64,000 bases of DNA, taken from positions 1 through 64,000 of the forward strand of contig NZ_PKQK01000009.1 in assembly GCF_002968835.1 (NCBI RefSeq), read 5' to 3'. The stretch is from Paenibacillus sp. PCH8. Lineage in GTDB: Bacteria; Bacillota; Bacilli; Paenibacillales; Paenibacillaceae. The notes under the pieces were generated by a model. It did not search any database. It worked only from the letters and a program-made list of their open reading frames with translations, and was not told the origin of the DNA. Both the position numbers and the translations under genes were made by a program. Positions 17,953-27,094 of the stretch are shown here, in pieces; the first letter of the stretch is position 1, and each line of letters starts with the position of its first letter.

Positions 17953-20043
17953 CTATTGGATGCTACTCTTCACCAGTGCTGCAAAAGCTTCCGAACCTTT
18001 CGCGGTGAGATGCACACCGTCTTTCTCAAAATAATCGTCTTGCCCTTCACTTGCACTGTTCCAGTCGATCAGTGAGACATTGTTATAATTGGAGACTGCT
18101 TCATTCAGCGCCCTGTTAACTGTTCGCTCCCATGGACGAGGTACACGGACAGTTACCAGATATACCTGATCTTCATCCTTCAGATAATCCAGAACAGTAT
18201 CGAGATTTTTGGAATTGAATGATCCGTTGGTTCCTAGTTCCAATACCACCTTGCTGCCCATGCGGTTGTTCCGCTTCAACCCATCCAATACATCGGCTGC
18301 CTGCCACATCTGACGACCGACATGCCCATCCACATATACTCCCGATATCGTTTGTTCCAGATACGGCTTCGCATCCAGAATCACTGAATCGCCTATTACG
18401 GTATAATGAACCTTGCCATCCTGGGCAGGAGGTGCAATTTCTTCATTTTCCTGCGACGAATCAGACTCACCCTTATTGCCATTAGATGGTTTCGATCCTG
18501 AGTCGTCCGGTTCTTCAGAATGGTTAGTCACGGAGCCATCCCCCGGCTTAACTTCAGACGGACCGTCCTTGCCTTCATCTGCAGTGTTCTCATGTTCTCC
18601 AGGTCCGGAGTCTGAAGCAAATTCAGCTGCAGGTTTATCATTATCATGTTTGACCGGATTATCCTTTGCTCCCGCTCCAGGTGTATTACTATGAGATTCG
18701 TTCTTAGAGTCAGAGCCAGAAGTTACCGTTGGAGCTGGTATGACATCTTGCCCCTGTTCCTCCACTACCGTATTATCTCCATTTAGTATGGTGGACATCG
18801 ACGCCGAATGGGAATCGGAGTTCGCTGCATTTGAGACCATCATATGTGACACTGTATAGGATAATAACAGAATCGTTGTCAAGAGACCTGCTCGCTTCCA
18901 CCATACATTACGTATGCCAAACGCCGTTCGACCTCTTCCCCATAACCGGGACAACGATTCACGGAATCCGTTGTACCGAATCGGATTTTCAATATATTTA
19001 AGTGACAAAGAAGCCAATACAACCGTTGCAACAACCTGTAGCAGTATTCGCACAGGATGCGCGCCTCCCGTATCTACCGCAGGACTCGTTAGAATAATAA
19101 CTGGATAATGCCATAGATATAGTCCGTAAGATCGCTCTCCAACCCAACGTAGTGGTGTCGCTCCAATGATGCGTGCGAGGAAGGATGACGGATGAGCCAA
19201 TACCGCTACTAACAACGTCGTTGCCATGGCCTGAAGCACCATGCCTCCTTGATACAAAGATGGATCATATTCACTACTGTTCAGCATCATGTAGATCAAC
19301 AATGCAAGTGCCGCCAGTCCCGACAGATCGAGGACAAGCCGGTTCATGCCAGACAGAGAACTCGACAGCTTACGACTCGGCCACACTACGGCAAGCGCAG
19401 CACCTGCAAGCAGAGCAAATGCTCGCGTGTCTGTTCCATAATATACACGGCTCGGGTCCAGATCCGGATTATACATAATGGCCATTGCGCCAGCAGACAA
19501 TTCAGCTGCAACGACAATGAAGACGACCAGCCATCCCTTTCTTTTGAACAATACAATCGCTGCGATCAGAAGAAGAGGCCATATGAGGTAAAATTGCTCT
19601 TCCACAGCCAGTGACCAGAAATGTCCAAACGGTGATGGTGGTCCGAAACTTTCAAAATAGGAAACGTTGTGAAAGATATACCACCAATTGCTTATGTATA
19701 ATACACCCGAGACGATATCACCACGCAGCGCAGTGAGCCGGGAAGGATCTGTAACGAGCAACCAGATCATAACTACAGCGGTCATGGTTAGCATACCTGG
19801 GAGCAGACGCCTTGCCCGCCTTACCCAAAAATCACCAAGTGCGATGCGTCCATGGTCCTGCCACTGTGACACAAGAATATCCGTGATCAGGTATCCGGAG
19901 AGAACAAAAAATATACCTACACCGAGCAGTCCGCCCGGAATAAAATCCAAATTCAGATGATACGCGATTACTGCAAGTACTGCGATGGCTCGCAAGCCAT
20001 CCAGTCCGTTCATATGTCGCTTACTCTTCAATGATTGTGACAT
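17953..20043 (-). CDS. Membrane acyltransferase 3 with C-terminal SGNH domain (OatA-like)
   Basis: A ~696-residue O-acyltransferase of the YrhL/OafA type that would move acetyl groups across the membrane onto peptidoglycan or another glycan. The N-terminal ~400 residues begin MNGLDGLRAIAVLAVIAYHL and hold about ten helices with the typical RxxR segment WVRRARRLLPG. A Ser/Asp/Glu/Gly/Asn-rich low-complexity linker (about 430-560) leads to an extracellular SGNH esterase fold: GDSVI (nucleophile block), ELGTNGS and DGVHLTAKG (catalytic D and H). The frame is open 70 codons upstream, but ATG 20043 has AAGGAGGGG 5 bases before it and starts the family's normal N-terminus. The target polymer is unknown. 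Confidence 0.88.
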   Translation of the reverse strand: MSQSLKSKRHMNGLDGLRAIAVLAVIAYHLNLDFIPGGLLGVGIFFVLSGYLITDILVSQWQDHGRIALGDFWVRRARRLLPGMLTMTAVVMIWLLVTDPSRLTALRGDIVSGVLYISNWWYIFHNVSYFESFGPPSPFGHFWSLAVEEQFYLIWPLLLIAAIVLFKRKGWLVVFIVVAAELSAGAMAIMYNPDLDPSRVYYGTDTRAFALLAGAALAVVWPSRKLSSSLSGMNRLVLDLSGLAALALLIYMMLNSSEYDPSLYQGGMVLQAMATTLLVAVLAHPSSFLARIIGATPLRWVGERSYGLYLWHYPVIILTSPAVDTGGAHPVRILLQVVATVVLASLSLKYIENPIRYNGFRESLSRLWGRGRTAFGIRNVWWKRAGLLTTILLLSYTVSHMMVSNAANSDSHSASMSTILNGDNTVVEEQGQDVIPAPTVTSGSDSKNESHSNTPGAGAKDNPVKHDNDKPAAEFASDSGPGEHENTADEGKDGPSEVKPGDGSVTNHSEEPDDSGSKPSNGNKGESDSSQENEEIAPPAQDGKVHYTVIGDSVILDAKPYLEQTISGVYVDGHVGRQMWQAADVLDGLKRNNRMGSKVVLELGTNGSFNSKNLDTVLDYLKDEDQVYLVTVRVPRPWERTVNRALNEAVSNYNNVSLIDWNSASEGQDDYFEKDGVHLTAKGSEAFAALVKSSIQ

Positions 20044-20517
20044 GTATGCCCCTCCTTGATACTGTGAGTCAATAACATCGTTGTCTGGGGCACTACTAAA
20101 CTCTTGATCGTTCTGGTTGTCATTAACATATACGTATTGCACCTTCCATCTTTCATTTACAACATAAGAAAAGCTTCTGTTTGAAGCACTATCCGATGAT
20201 GCGACATTCTGTGTGAATTCTATAATCTTAAAGAAGACGAGTTGCCTGTCCATTAAGTTTAATTATTAAAATATTCTTTATATTCATTCGTGAGTTCACG
20301 TTTAGCATTATACGCCCGAAATAAGCCTCATACTTTACAGGAATAGTTACAAACGATTAAACCGATGTAACCTTTCCTGCCAGCTCATATAGCTGTAAAA
20401 TCATACTCTAATTTTGTCGTTAAATATAGTACTTTTCATCGAGTGGCTAAAATTACCTGTCCTGCTTGCGCAAACCAGCATACCCACGCACACATCGATT
20501 GAAACAATTGAATCCAT
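20044..20517 (-). other. Intergenic leader region upstream of the acyltransferase
   Basis: No gene recognised. A strong imperfect hairpin lies at 20338-20379 (CAGGAA...GTTACA pairs with TGTAAC...TTCCTG), followed immediately by a small CAGCT/AGCTG hairpin at 20381-20395. About 300 bases separate them from the acyltransferase start. They could be a structured 5' leader; I could not match them to a known riboswitch. Confidence 0.4.
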
Positions 20518-20547
20518 AACAAAAGGCTGCCGACTTGCTCAGCAGCC
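20518..20547 (-). terminator. Intrinsic terminator of the flavin reductase gene
   Basis: On the minus strand GGCTGC pairs with GCAGCC around an 11-base loop, then TTTTGTTATGG. It lies 75-100 bases past the flavin reductase stop. Confidence 0.7.
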
Positions 20548-20619
20548 AATATCCATTATAAACCTATGTCAGACCGGATTGAAAGTTTTGCTCATAATTG
20601 CTTCTTCTTGCCTAGGACC

Positions 20620-21180
20620 CTAGAGGTGGAACGGGTGAATCTTTTCTTCTGTCCTCGCATCCATGATCCGGTATGCTGAACGCCCTGTGTACATTGGGAT
20701 TTGCAACTTCTCCAGATCAACCATTCCATTCTCCAGAAAGTACTTCTGATCCTGATATCGCTGCAACACTTCGCCTGCAATCCATTCATGGTCACCATAT
20801 GTCGTAATCTCCATAACCTTGCATTCATAAGCAAAATAAGCGTCTGTCAAAATGGGTACACTTACCTTGATTCCTTCCTCATATGGAATGCCGAATCTTG
20901 TGAATTTATCCGTATCTCTCCCACTGAACGTTCCTGCAGCTTGAATCCACTCCGATCGATGACCTGGCAGGAAGTGAACACCGAATACACCGCTCTTCTC
21001 AATGAGTTCATAGGAGTATGTTTCCTTACGAAGGGAGATGCCATATACGCCTGGTGATGATCCGATGTATGTATGCCATCCGGACGCCATCACATTCTGG
21101 ACTCCCTCATGACGTGAAGTCACCACCGCTACCATTCCAGGATAAGAATAAAATATGGGTTCTTCTATCGGCTGACGCAT
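20620..21180 (-). CDS. Flavin reductase-like (FMN-binding split barrel) protein
   Basis: A 186-residue protein of the flavin reductase family. A split-barrel pattern is visible: AVVTSRHEGVQNVMASGWHTYIG at the N-terminus, then GISLRKETYSYELIEKSGVFGVHFL and IPILTDAYFAYECKV. It likely binds FMN and reduces flavin with NAD(P)H, or is a related flavoprotein; the partner is unknown. The ATG at 21180 is preceded by AGAGGGG. It is divergent from cat, and its promoter lies in the same 230-bp gap. Confidence 0.82.
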   Translation of the reverse strand: MRQPIEEPIFYSYPGMVAVVTSRHEGVQNVMASGWHTYIGSSPGVYGISLRKETYSYELIEKSGVFGVHFLPGHRSEWIQAAGTFSGRDTDKFTRFGIPYEEGIKVSVPILTDAYFAYECKVMEITTYGDHEWIAGEVLQRYQDQKYFLENGMVDLEKLQIPMYTGRSAYRIMDARTEEKIHPFHL

Positions 21181-21290
21181 CTAATCCCCTCTCTTCTTCG
21201 TTATAAAGACAACTTTAATTATAAAGGAAAGAAACAGGTTGAAAAAGCGTTTTGCAGAGGATTTCGCTATAAGCGACACATTCAGTATCA

Positions 21291-21299
21291 TGTTATACT
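21291..21299 (+). promoter_or_regulatory. Extended -10 promoter of the cat transcript
   Basis: TGTTATACT gives a TGN-TATACT extended -10 box. The -35 region is weak, as such promoters allow. Transcription would begin near 21306, leaving a short 5' end ahead of the leader peptide. Confidence 0.5.
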
Positions 21300-21346
21300 G
21301 AGATGGTCAATTTCTAAAAAATACGATACTGGGAATGTGATAGGAT

Positions 21347-21376
21347 ATGGCCAAATCAGTCAAATATACCTCCTAA
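21347..21376 (+). CDS. cat leader peptide (9 residues)
   Basis: Reads MAKSVKYTS then TAA. Leader peptides of this size and K/S-rich makeup (for example MVKTDKISS of cat-86) precede inducible Gram-positive cat genes. A chloramphenicol-stalled ribosome on the leader opens the downstream hairpin. The stop codon lies inside the hairpin's 5' arm. Its own ribosome site is weak (GTGAT 5 bases upstream). Confidence 0.7.
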   Translation: MAKSVKYTS

Positions 21377-21404
21377 ATAAAGACATTATTCAAATTTAGG
21401 AGGT
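21368..21404 (+). promoter_or_regulatory. Translational attenuator hairpin of cat
   Basis: A perfect 11-bp stem (ACCTCCTAAAT at 21368-21378 with ATTTAGGAGGT at 21394-21404) encloses a 15-base loop. The 3' arm contains the cat Shine-Dalgarno AGGAGG (21398-21403), so the stem hides it. The 5' arm overlaps the end of the leader peptide, the classic cat/erm arrangement. Confidence 0.88.
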
Positions 21405-21412
21405 TATAACTT

Positions 21413-22060
21413 ATGTTTAATTCAATCGTGTTAGATCAGTGGGATCGAAAGCCTTACTTTGACCACTACTTGAATCAGGTCAGATGTACCTACAGCATGA
21501 CTGCTAATCTGGATATCACTCTATTGATCAACGAACTGAAGCTTAAAGGATTGAAGTTCTATCCGGCTCTTATTCATATGATCTCTACGGTTGTCAATGC
21601 ACACAGGGAATTTCGAAACTGTTTTGATGCCGAGGGGAGATTGGGCTATTGGGACGAAATGTCTCCGAGTTATACGATTTTTCATGAGGACGACAAAAGT
21701 TTCTCAACGATCTGGACGGCATTCCATGAAGATTTCGAGACGTTCCACATTCGTTATCTGGAAGATATGAAGAATTACAAAGATCACAAACAATTTGTTG
21801 CCAAACCCAATGAACCGCCAAATACTTTTCCCGTTTCCAGTATTCCTTGGGTGAACTTTACGGGATTTAATCTGAATATTTATAATGAGGGAACCTACTT
21901 GTTGCCTATTTTCACGATGGGAAAATATGTTCAACAGAACGATAAAGTATATCTTCCCTTATCCGTTCAGTTACATCACGCTGTGTGCGACGGCTACCAT
22001 GCTGGTGTTGTATTTAATGAATTGCAATCACTTGCAGATCGATGCCAGGATTGGTGTTAG
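21413..22060 (+). CDS. cat: Chloramphenicol O-acetyltransferase, type A
   Basis: A 215-residue cytoplasmic trimeric enzyme that acetylates chloramphenicol from acetyl-CoA. The diagnostic active site HHAVCDG lies at residues 188-194, with His189 as catalytic base. SIPWVNFTGFNLN and LPLSVQLHH are typical, and the length is normal. ATG 21413 is 9 bases after the sequestered AGGAGG. It has its own promoter, leader-peptide attenuator and terminator, so it is a self-contained inducible resistance unit. No insertion sequence or integron flanks it; it could be intrinsic to the species or an old acquisition. Confidence 0.93.
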   Translation: MFNSIVLDQWDRKPYFDHYLNQVRCTYSMTANLDITLLINELKLKGLKFYPALIHMISTVVNAHREFRNCFDAEGRLGYWDEMSPSYTIFHEDDKSFSTIWTAFHEDFETFHIRYLEDMKNYKDHKQFVAKPNEPPNTFPVSSIPWVNFTGFNLNIYNEGTYLLPIFTMGKYVQQNDKVYLPLSVQLHHAVCDGYHAGVVFNELQSLADRCQDWC

Positions 22061-22073
22061 TTAGCTAAATGAC

Positions 22074-22120
22074 AAAAAGGCATTCCTGACTTCATGATGG
22101 AGTCATGGAACGCCTTTTCT
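22074..22120 (+). terminator. Intrinsic terminator after cat
   Basis: A long imperfect stem, AAAAGGC...TGACTTCA / TGGAGTCA...GCCTTTT, followed by CTCTTTTACTTTTTT. A- and T-rich flanks make it bidirectional, so it can also serve convergent nrdJ. Confidence 0.75.
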
Positions 22121-22143
22121 CTTTTACTTTTTTCAAAAGATAT

Positions 22144-24831
22144 TTAATTACATTTGCTGTACCCACAGTTGCTGCATGTTCTGCACCCTTCCACATTGAC
22201 TAGGGAAGCCGAGCCACATGAAGGACATAAATCTCTCGATTCGGTAAAGGTTTTCTGATCCTCGCCTGCTTCTGCTTTGGGATGTTGACTCCGTATATCG
22301 ACCTTCGGAATCGTGCTCTTCACTTGGGCCTGCTTTTCAGCTAGTTCTACCTCGTTCTCTTGACCGACACTTTGTACATTGCTCTGTACATGACTTTCCA
22401 ATGCTTTGGCGACTGCATCAGCAATCGATTCCACCCGGTTAGCTCCGAAGCCAATCGCTCCCGAACCACCGATTCCCTTGAGATGTTTGATCAACAGTTC
22501 AATCTTGTGCCCATGATCCCCGTATCGAAGGAACAGAGAGCATACTCGACCGAGTGCCTCAGCCATGGCAAACACGTCCGATCCCGCTTTGCCCACGTTC
22601 AGGAAGATCTCACCCGGCGTTCCCTCCAGATCATTGATCGTAATGTAAGCCATTCCAAATGGCGTATTGATTTTGTATGTCGCACCGCGCAGTACTTGAG
22701 GACGGCTTCTGTATTGTTTATCCAGCACTGTGGCAGATGAAGACGCTTCAACTGAAGTATGGTCTTCACCATCAACCTCGATACTGAAAGCTTCAACACC
22801 TGCCCGCTCACCGATATTATTCGAGTTATCTATTGCAGATACGACAGCCTTCTTTCCTGCTTCCGCAGTGTTCTGATCTTCGGCCTGGGTCTCTTCCTTC
22901 TTCGACGTGGACAACACCTGCACATCCCTGCTGCCATCGCGGTATATCGTTACTCCCTTGCAGCCAAGGTCGAAGGCCAGTTCGTACAGCTCAGCCGTAT
23001 CCTCCACTGTAAAATCAGCCGGACAGTTGGCCGTCTTCGAGATCGAACTATCCACCCATTGCTGAATCGCAGCCTGCACCCGGATGTGATTCTCAGCCGA
23101 CAAATCCATCGCCGTCACATAATAGTCTGGTAAAGCTTCACCCGGATGTTCATCCAGCCAGTCTTGTGCAATCGGTACGAACTGTTCATCATAACCTAGA
23201 CGGCTTTGACGGAAATACTTGAAGGCGAAATACGGCTCAATACCTGTTGATGTGCCCACCATCGTACCTGTACTTCCCGTTGGCGCTTGTGTGATCAGTG
23301 TGACATTTCGAATGCCCTGTTTACGGATGACCTCTCCCACTTCAGGGTACGTCGCAACCATGTTTTTCATTAATCCACTCTGTAAGTACGGTTCGGCTTC
23401 GAAAGCTGGGAAAGCTCCTTTCTCTGCTGCAATCTCTGCCGATGCCAGATAGGCCTCCTTCGCCATGAATCCATACAGTTTATCCAGAAAAACAAGAGAT
23501 TCAGGACTGCCGTATCGAATACGCAGCTTAATCATCAGCTCCGCCAGTCCCATTGTGCCAAGCCCAACCCGGCGTTCACGCTGCTGATTCAGTTTATTTT
23601 CCTCAAAATGATATGGTGTTGCATCGATAACATTGTCCAAAAATCTAGCCGAGATGCGAGTGGTTTCCGCCAGTTCATCCCATGCCACATCATGATTTGT
23701 TTCATCGTAGAATTTGGACAGATTAATGGCAGACAGATTACATACACCCCAGCCAGGCAGGCCTTGTTCCCCGCACGGATTAGTACAGATAATCGGATTG
23801 AAGTACCAGCTGTTGGACATCTGGTTGTAGTACTCCATGAATACCACACCAGGCTCTGCCGATTTCCAGGCTGATTCAATAATGGCATGCCAGATTTTGC
23901 GAGCCTTCAGCGTACGATAGTGCACCACCGAATGACCTGCGGCTTTCCATTGCTGCATATCCCCGTTCCACTCGGTATCATAGTCTGGATCGTTCGTATC
24001 GGGAAAAACCAAATCCCAATCTCCGTCCTGCTTGACAGCCTCCATAAATGCGTTGCTCACACATACAGACAGATTGGCATTCGTCACCTGTCCCATCGTT
24101 TGTTTCACAGTAATAAAATCAAGCACATCCGGATGCCAGTCATTCATCATCAGCATGAGCGCACCCCGGCGGCTTCCGCCCTGTTCAATCAGTCCAGTCG
24201 TATAACTGAACAAGCCACCCCACGATACGGAACCGCTGGATGATCCGTTGACACCTTTCACCACTGCCCGACGAGGACGCAAAGAAGATAGATTAATGCC
24301 CACGCCTCCCCCGCGTGCCATAATTTCCGTCATTTCGGTCAAGGTTCTCATGATGCCGCCCCGGCTGTCATGGGGGGACGGAATCACATAACAATTGAAG
24401 AGTGTCAGCTCATCACTTGCACCAGCACCCGCAGCAATTCGGCCACCGGGCACCAGCTTCCAGTCCTCCAGTACGGAGCGGAACCTTGACTCCCACGTTG
24501 CCCGCTGATCTGCTGTGGATTCGACAGAGGCCATCGCTTTGGCAAGGCGATCCCACATTTCTTCGGGCGTTTTCTCTATATTAAGTGTCAGCTTCTCCAC
24601 ATTTGTCTCGACAATCTCTCCGCTCCGGGTCCTTACTTGTACAAGTTGACCCTGACGTTCTATGATTTCGCCGACTTCCTTCGTTGGAAACTTGGGATCA
24701 TCCTTCGTTAATACCAACACAACATCCCCGACCTTCGCATGATTGGAATCAGCGTCCTTCCAAGCGTATCGGTCCAGAAATATTTTCTCGCTAAGTCCTT
24801 CCAACTTGTACGATCCTTCGTTCGATTTCAT
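22144..24831 (-). CDS. nrdJ: Vitamin B12-dependent (class II) ribonucleotide reductase
   Basis: About 895 residues. It reduces ribonucleotides to deoxyribonucleotides using adenosylcobalamin as radical source. The catalytic core shows GGGVGINLSSLRPR, NPCGEQGLPGWGVCNLSAINL (an NxCxE radical-site motif) and a barrel to about residue 650 (GCKGVTIYRDGSRD). A TSCPD domain near 730-810 (TPFGMAYITINDLEGTPGEIF) and a C-terminal four-Cys ribbon (CPSCGS...CRTCSNCGYSKC) follow and supply redox cysteines. ATG 24831 lies 12 bases after GGGGAGG; a longer GTG form from 24873 lacks a binding site. It is a single-gene unit with two NrdR boxes upstream. No cobalamin riboswitch is visible. Confidence 0.93.
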   Translation of the reverse strand: MKSNEGSYKLEGLSEKIFLDRYAWKDADSNHAKVGDVVLVLTKDDPKFPTKEVGEIIERQGQLVQVRTRSGEIVETNVEKLTLNIEKTPEEMWDRLAKAMASVESTADQRATWESRFRSVLEDWKLVPGGRIAAGAGASDELTLFNCYVIPSPHDSRGGIMRTLTEMTEIMARGGGVGINLSSLRPRRAVVKGVNGSSSGSVSWGGLFSYTTGLIEQGGSRRGALMLMMNDWHPDVLDFITVKQTMGQVTNANLSVCVSNAFMEAVKQDGDWDLVFPDTNDPDYDTEWNGDMQQWKAAGHSVVHYRTLKARKIWHAIIESAWKSAEPGVVFMEYYNQMSNSWYFNPIICTNPCGEQGLPGWGVCNLSAINLSKFYDETNHDVAWDELAETTRISARFLDNVIDATPYHFEENKLNQQRERRVGLGTMGLAELMIKLRIRYGSPESLVFLDKLYGFMAKEAYLASAEIAAEKGAFPAFEAEPYLQSGLMKNMVATYPEVGEVIRKQGIRNVTLITQAPTGSTGTMVGTSTGIEPYFAFKYFRQSRLGYDEQFVPIAQDWLDEHPGEALPDYYVTAMDLSAENHIRVQAAIQQWVDSSISKTANCPADFTVEDTAELYELAFDLGCKGVTIYRDGSRDVQVLSTSKKEETQAEDQNTAEAGKKAVVSAIDNSNNIGERAGVEAFSIEVDGEDHTSVEASSSATVLDKQYRSRPQVLRGATYKINTPFGMAYITINDLEGTPGEIFLNVGKAGSDVFAMAEALGRVCSLFLRYGDHGHKIELLIKHLKGIGGSGAIGFGANRVESIADAVAKALESHVQSNVQSVGQENEVELAEKQAQVKSTIPKVDIRSQHPKAEAGEDQKTFTESRDLCPSCGSASLVNVEGCRTCSNCGYSKCN

Positions 24832-24895
24832 CGCTACGTTCAACCTCCCCGGAATAACAGCTACATTTTTCACTATACAAGTAAAATATGAATAA

Positions 24896-24944
24896 ACACC
24901 ACATATAGTGATATAAATTCAGTATATTACACCATATATTGATT
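24896..24944. promoter_or_regulatory. Pair of NrdR boxes upstream of nrdJ
   Basis: Two matches to the NrdR consensus (about ACACTATATATAGTGT): ACACCACATATAGTGA at 24896-24911 (13 of 16) and ACACCATATATTGATT at 24929-24944 (12 of 16). Their starts are 33 bases apart, about three helical turns, as expected for cooperative NrdR binding. They lie 65-115 bases before the nrdJ start. Confidence 0.7.
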
Positions 24945-25027
24945 TCCCATGCGACTTTTATCATAGTTGTCTACATATCTTCCCACGCAAGGCCAAGTTT
25001 TTTTGTGAATAAACTGTAGTTCACATT

Positions 25028-25248
25028 GGTTCAACTAAACTTTTTACACAAGAACGGAGAGGACAGAAATAACCTGAAGAAGCGAAGCGTTCGCCTAAAA
25101 GCTTTCTGAAAGAAAGCTGCATCGAAAGCATACGCTATCCCCGGATTTTCCTCTTAGGAGAAGGGAATCAAAAAAATCTGGGGATAACAGCGATCGGAAG
25201 GTTATTCTGTCATCGGAGTGACAAGTGTAAATATTCCTTATTTGAACC
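25028..25248. repeat. Palindromic repeat element, copy B
   Basis: A 221-bp element related to copy A. It is bounded by GGTTCAA and TTGAACC, with shared blocks at 25055-25096 and 25180-25220. A central extra segment contains its own small hairpin (AGCTTTCT...AGAAAGCT near 25100-25120), and CCCCGGATTTT pairs with AAATCTGGGG. Non-coding, between nrdJ and yqhH. Confidence 0.8.
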
Positions 25249-25332
25249 CACATAGTTATGAACTGACTCTCATTCGTCCATACTATTACCTACGAATAAA
25301 ACGTCATCACGTATGGCAGGGGAGGAATCACC

Positions 25333-27092
25333 ATGAACCGGAAAAACCCGCACCACATAAATCAGCCTGTAGCTGAACTTCCCGTTCCTTTGGAATTTGA
25401 TCGGAGCTGGATCAATCAGTTGGAATCACGACTGGATAAAGGAGGTCCTTGGGGGATTACCGACTCTTTCAACTGGGCATTCAAGCCGAAGAGACCAATC
25501 TGATTCCTAATTTTGACGAGATCCAGTGTTTGAAGCATCTACAGGGCCTTACTCCGCTACCTCACCAGATGGACACTGCACGCAGAGTATTATTTGAAAT
25601 GTCAGGCCGGGCCATTCTCGCCGATGAAGTGGGTCTTGGCAAAACCATTGAAGCCGGTCTCATTCTGAAAGAATATATGGTTCGTGGTCTCGTATCCAAA
25701 GTGCTTATTCTCGTGCCTGCATCCCTTGTGCTGCAATGGGTGAGGGAATTAAATTCAAAATTTGGCATACCTGCCATCGCTCAGAAAAAGGCCTATTCCT
25801 GGAAAAATGAAGTGGTTGTGGCTTCCATGGATACGGCTAAACGTGATCCACATAAAGATATGCTGCTGAATACCGATTACGACATGATCATTATTGACGA
25901 GGCTCACAAACTCAAAAACAAAAAAACAACTAACTATCAATTCATGCTGAAATTGCGCAAAAAGTATTGTCTGCTACTCACGGCTACACCTGTGCAGAAC
26001 GACATGAGTGAGTTGTTCAATCTGATCAACCTGCTGAAGCCGGGCCAGCTGGGTCGTCAGGGTGATTTTGCGGCCAACTTTGTCGTCGACAAACGTGTTC
26101 CGAAAAATCAGGAGCAGCTCAAGAATGAGTTGTCCAAAGTCATGATCCGCAACCGACGCGGCGAAGGCCCCGTTCAATTTACCAAACGGAACGTCTCCAA
26201 TATAAATCTGCAACTTTCGCCCGAAGAACAGGCGCTATACGATGGTGTGACTTCTTTTGTTAAGGATCAGTATCAGGAAGCTGGCGGCAATCTGAGCAGT
26301 ATGCTATCTCTTGTCACCTTGCAGCGGGAAGTATGCAGCAGTCGGGATGCCGTGTTTGTTACGCTGGTTAATCTGTCGAAGAAACTTCCACTGGACTCCC
26401 CTCTTCGCGACAAGATCTGGGAACTGGTTGCCCACATCAAAGCGATCAAGGAAAATACCAAAGCCGAGAAAACGATGGAACTGGTTCGGGACATGAATGA
26501 AAAAGTGATTATTTTCACCGAATACCGGGCAACGCAGGAATATCTGCTGAACTATTTCCGTAACAACGGACTTACGGCTGTACCCTATCGGGGCGGCATG
26601 AATCGGGGCAAAAAAGACTGGATGATGGACCTCTTCCGGGGGCGTGTACAAGCCATGATTGCAACCGAAGCAGGTGGCGAAGGCATTAATCTGCAATTCT
26701 GTCATCACATGATTAACTTCGATCTGCCTTGGAACCCCATGCGGGTGGAGCAGCGGATCGGTCGGGTACATCGGCTGGGACAACAGAATGATGTGAATAT
26801 TTTCAACCTTTCAACAACGGGAACCATTGAGGAACACATTCTGCATCTGTTGCATGAGAAGATCAATATGTTCGAGATGGTCATCGGTGGACTGGATGTC
26901 ATCCTGGAACGACTGGAGAAGAAAGAATCCATTGAGAAAAGTTTGTACAAAATTATACTGGAATCACAAAATGAAGAGGATATTCGCAGCAAAATGGATT
27001 CACTTGGACAATCGCTGAGCTCTATACAGCGTGAAGTTGCGGATGAGGGGCCTCTGATTACGAGACTTGATCTCCACAAGGGAGGTAGCTGA
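25333..27092 (+). pseudogene. yqhH: SNF2-family helicase YqhH, frameshifted near the N-terminus
   Basis: An SNF2/RapA-like DNA translocase with all core motifs: LADEVGLGKTIEAG (Walker A), IIIDEAHKLKN (Walker B/DEAH), LLTATPVQND, TEYRATQEYLL, and RIGRVHRLGQ (motif VI). Translation should begin at ATG 25333 behind GGGGAGG (MNRKNPHHINQ). That frame stops early; after one missing G in the five-G run at 25451-25455 it would read PWGDYRLFQLGIQAEE and continue to 27092, about 586 residues. The current intact part starts at GTG/GGG 25449 and lacks ~40 residues. Motifs are perfect, so the break is probably a sequencing error. It is the first gene of the yqhH-yqhG pair; cellular role unknown. Confidence 0.85.
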
Positions 27093-27094
27093 TC

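Noticed and set aside
24832..25332. Cobalamin riboswitch upstream of nrdJ
   Set aside because: No B12-box-like sequence; the space is filled by NrdR boxes and the palindromic repeat.
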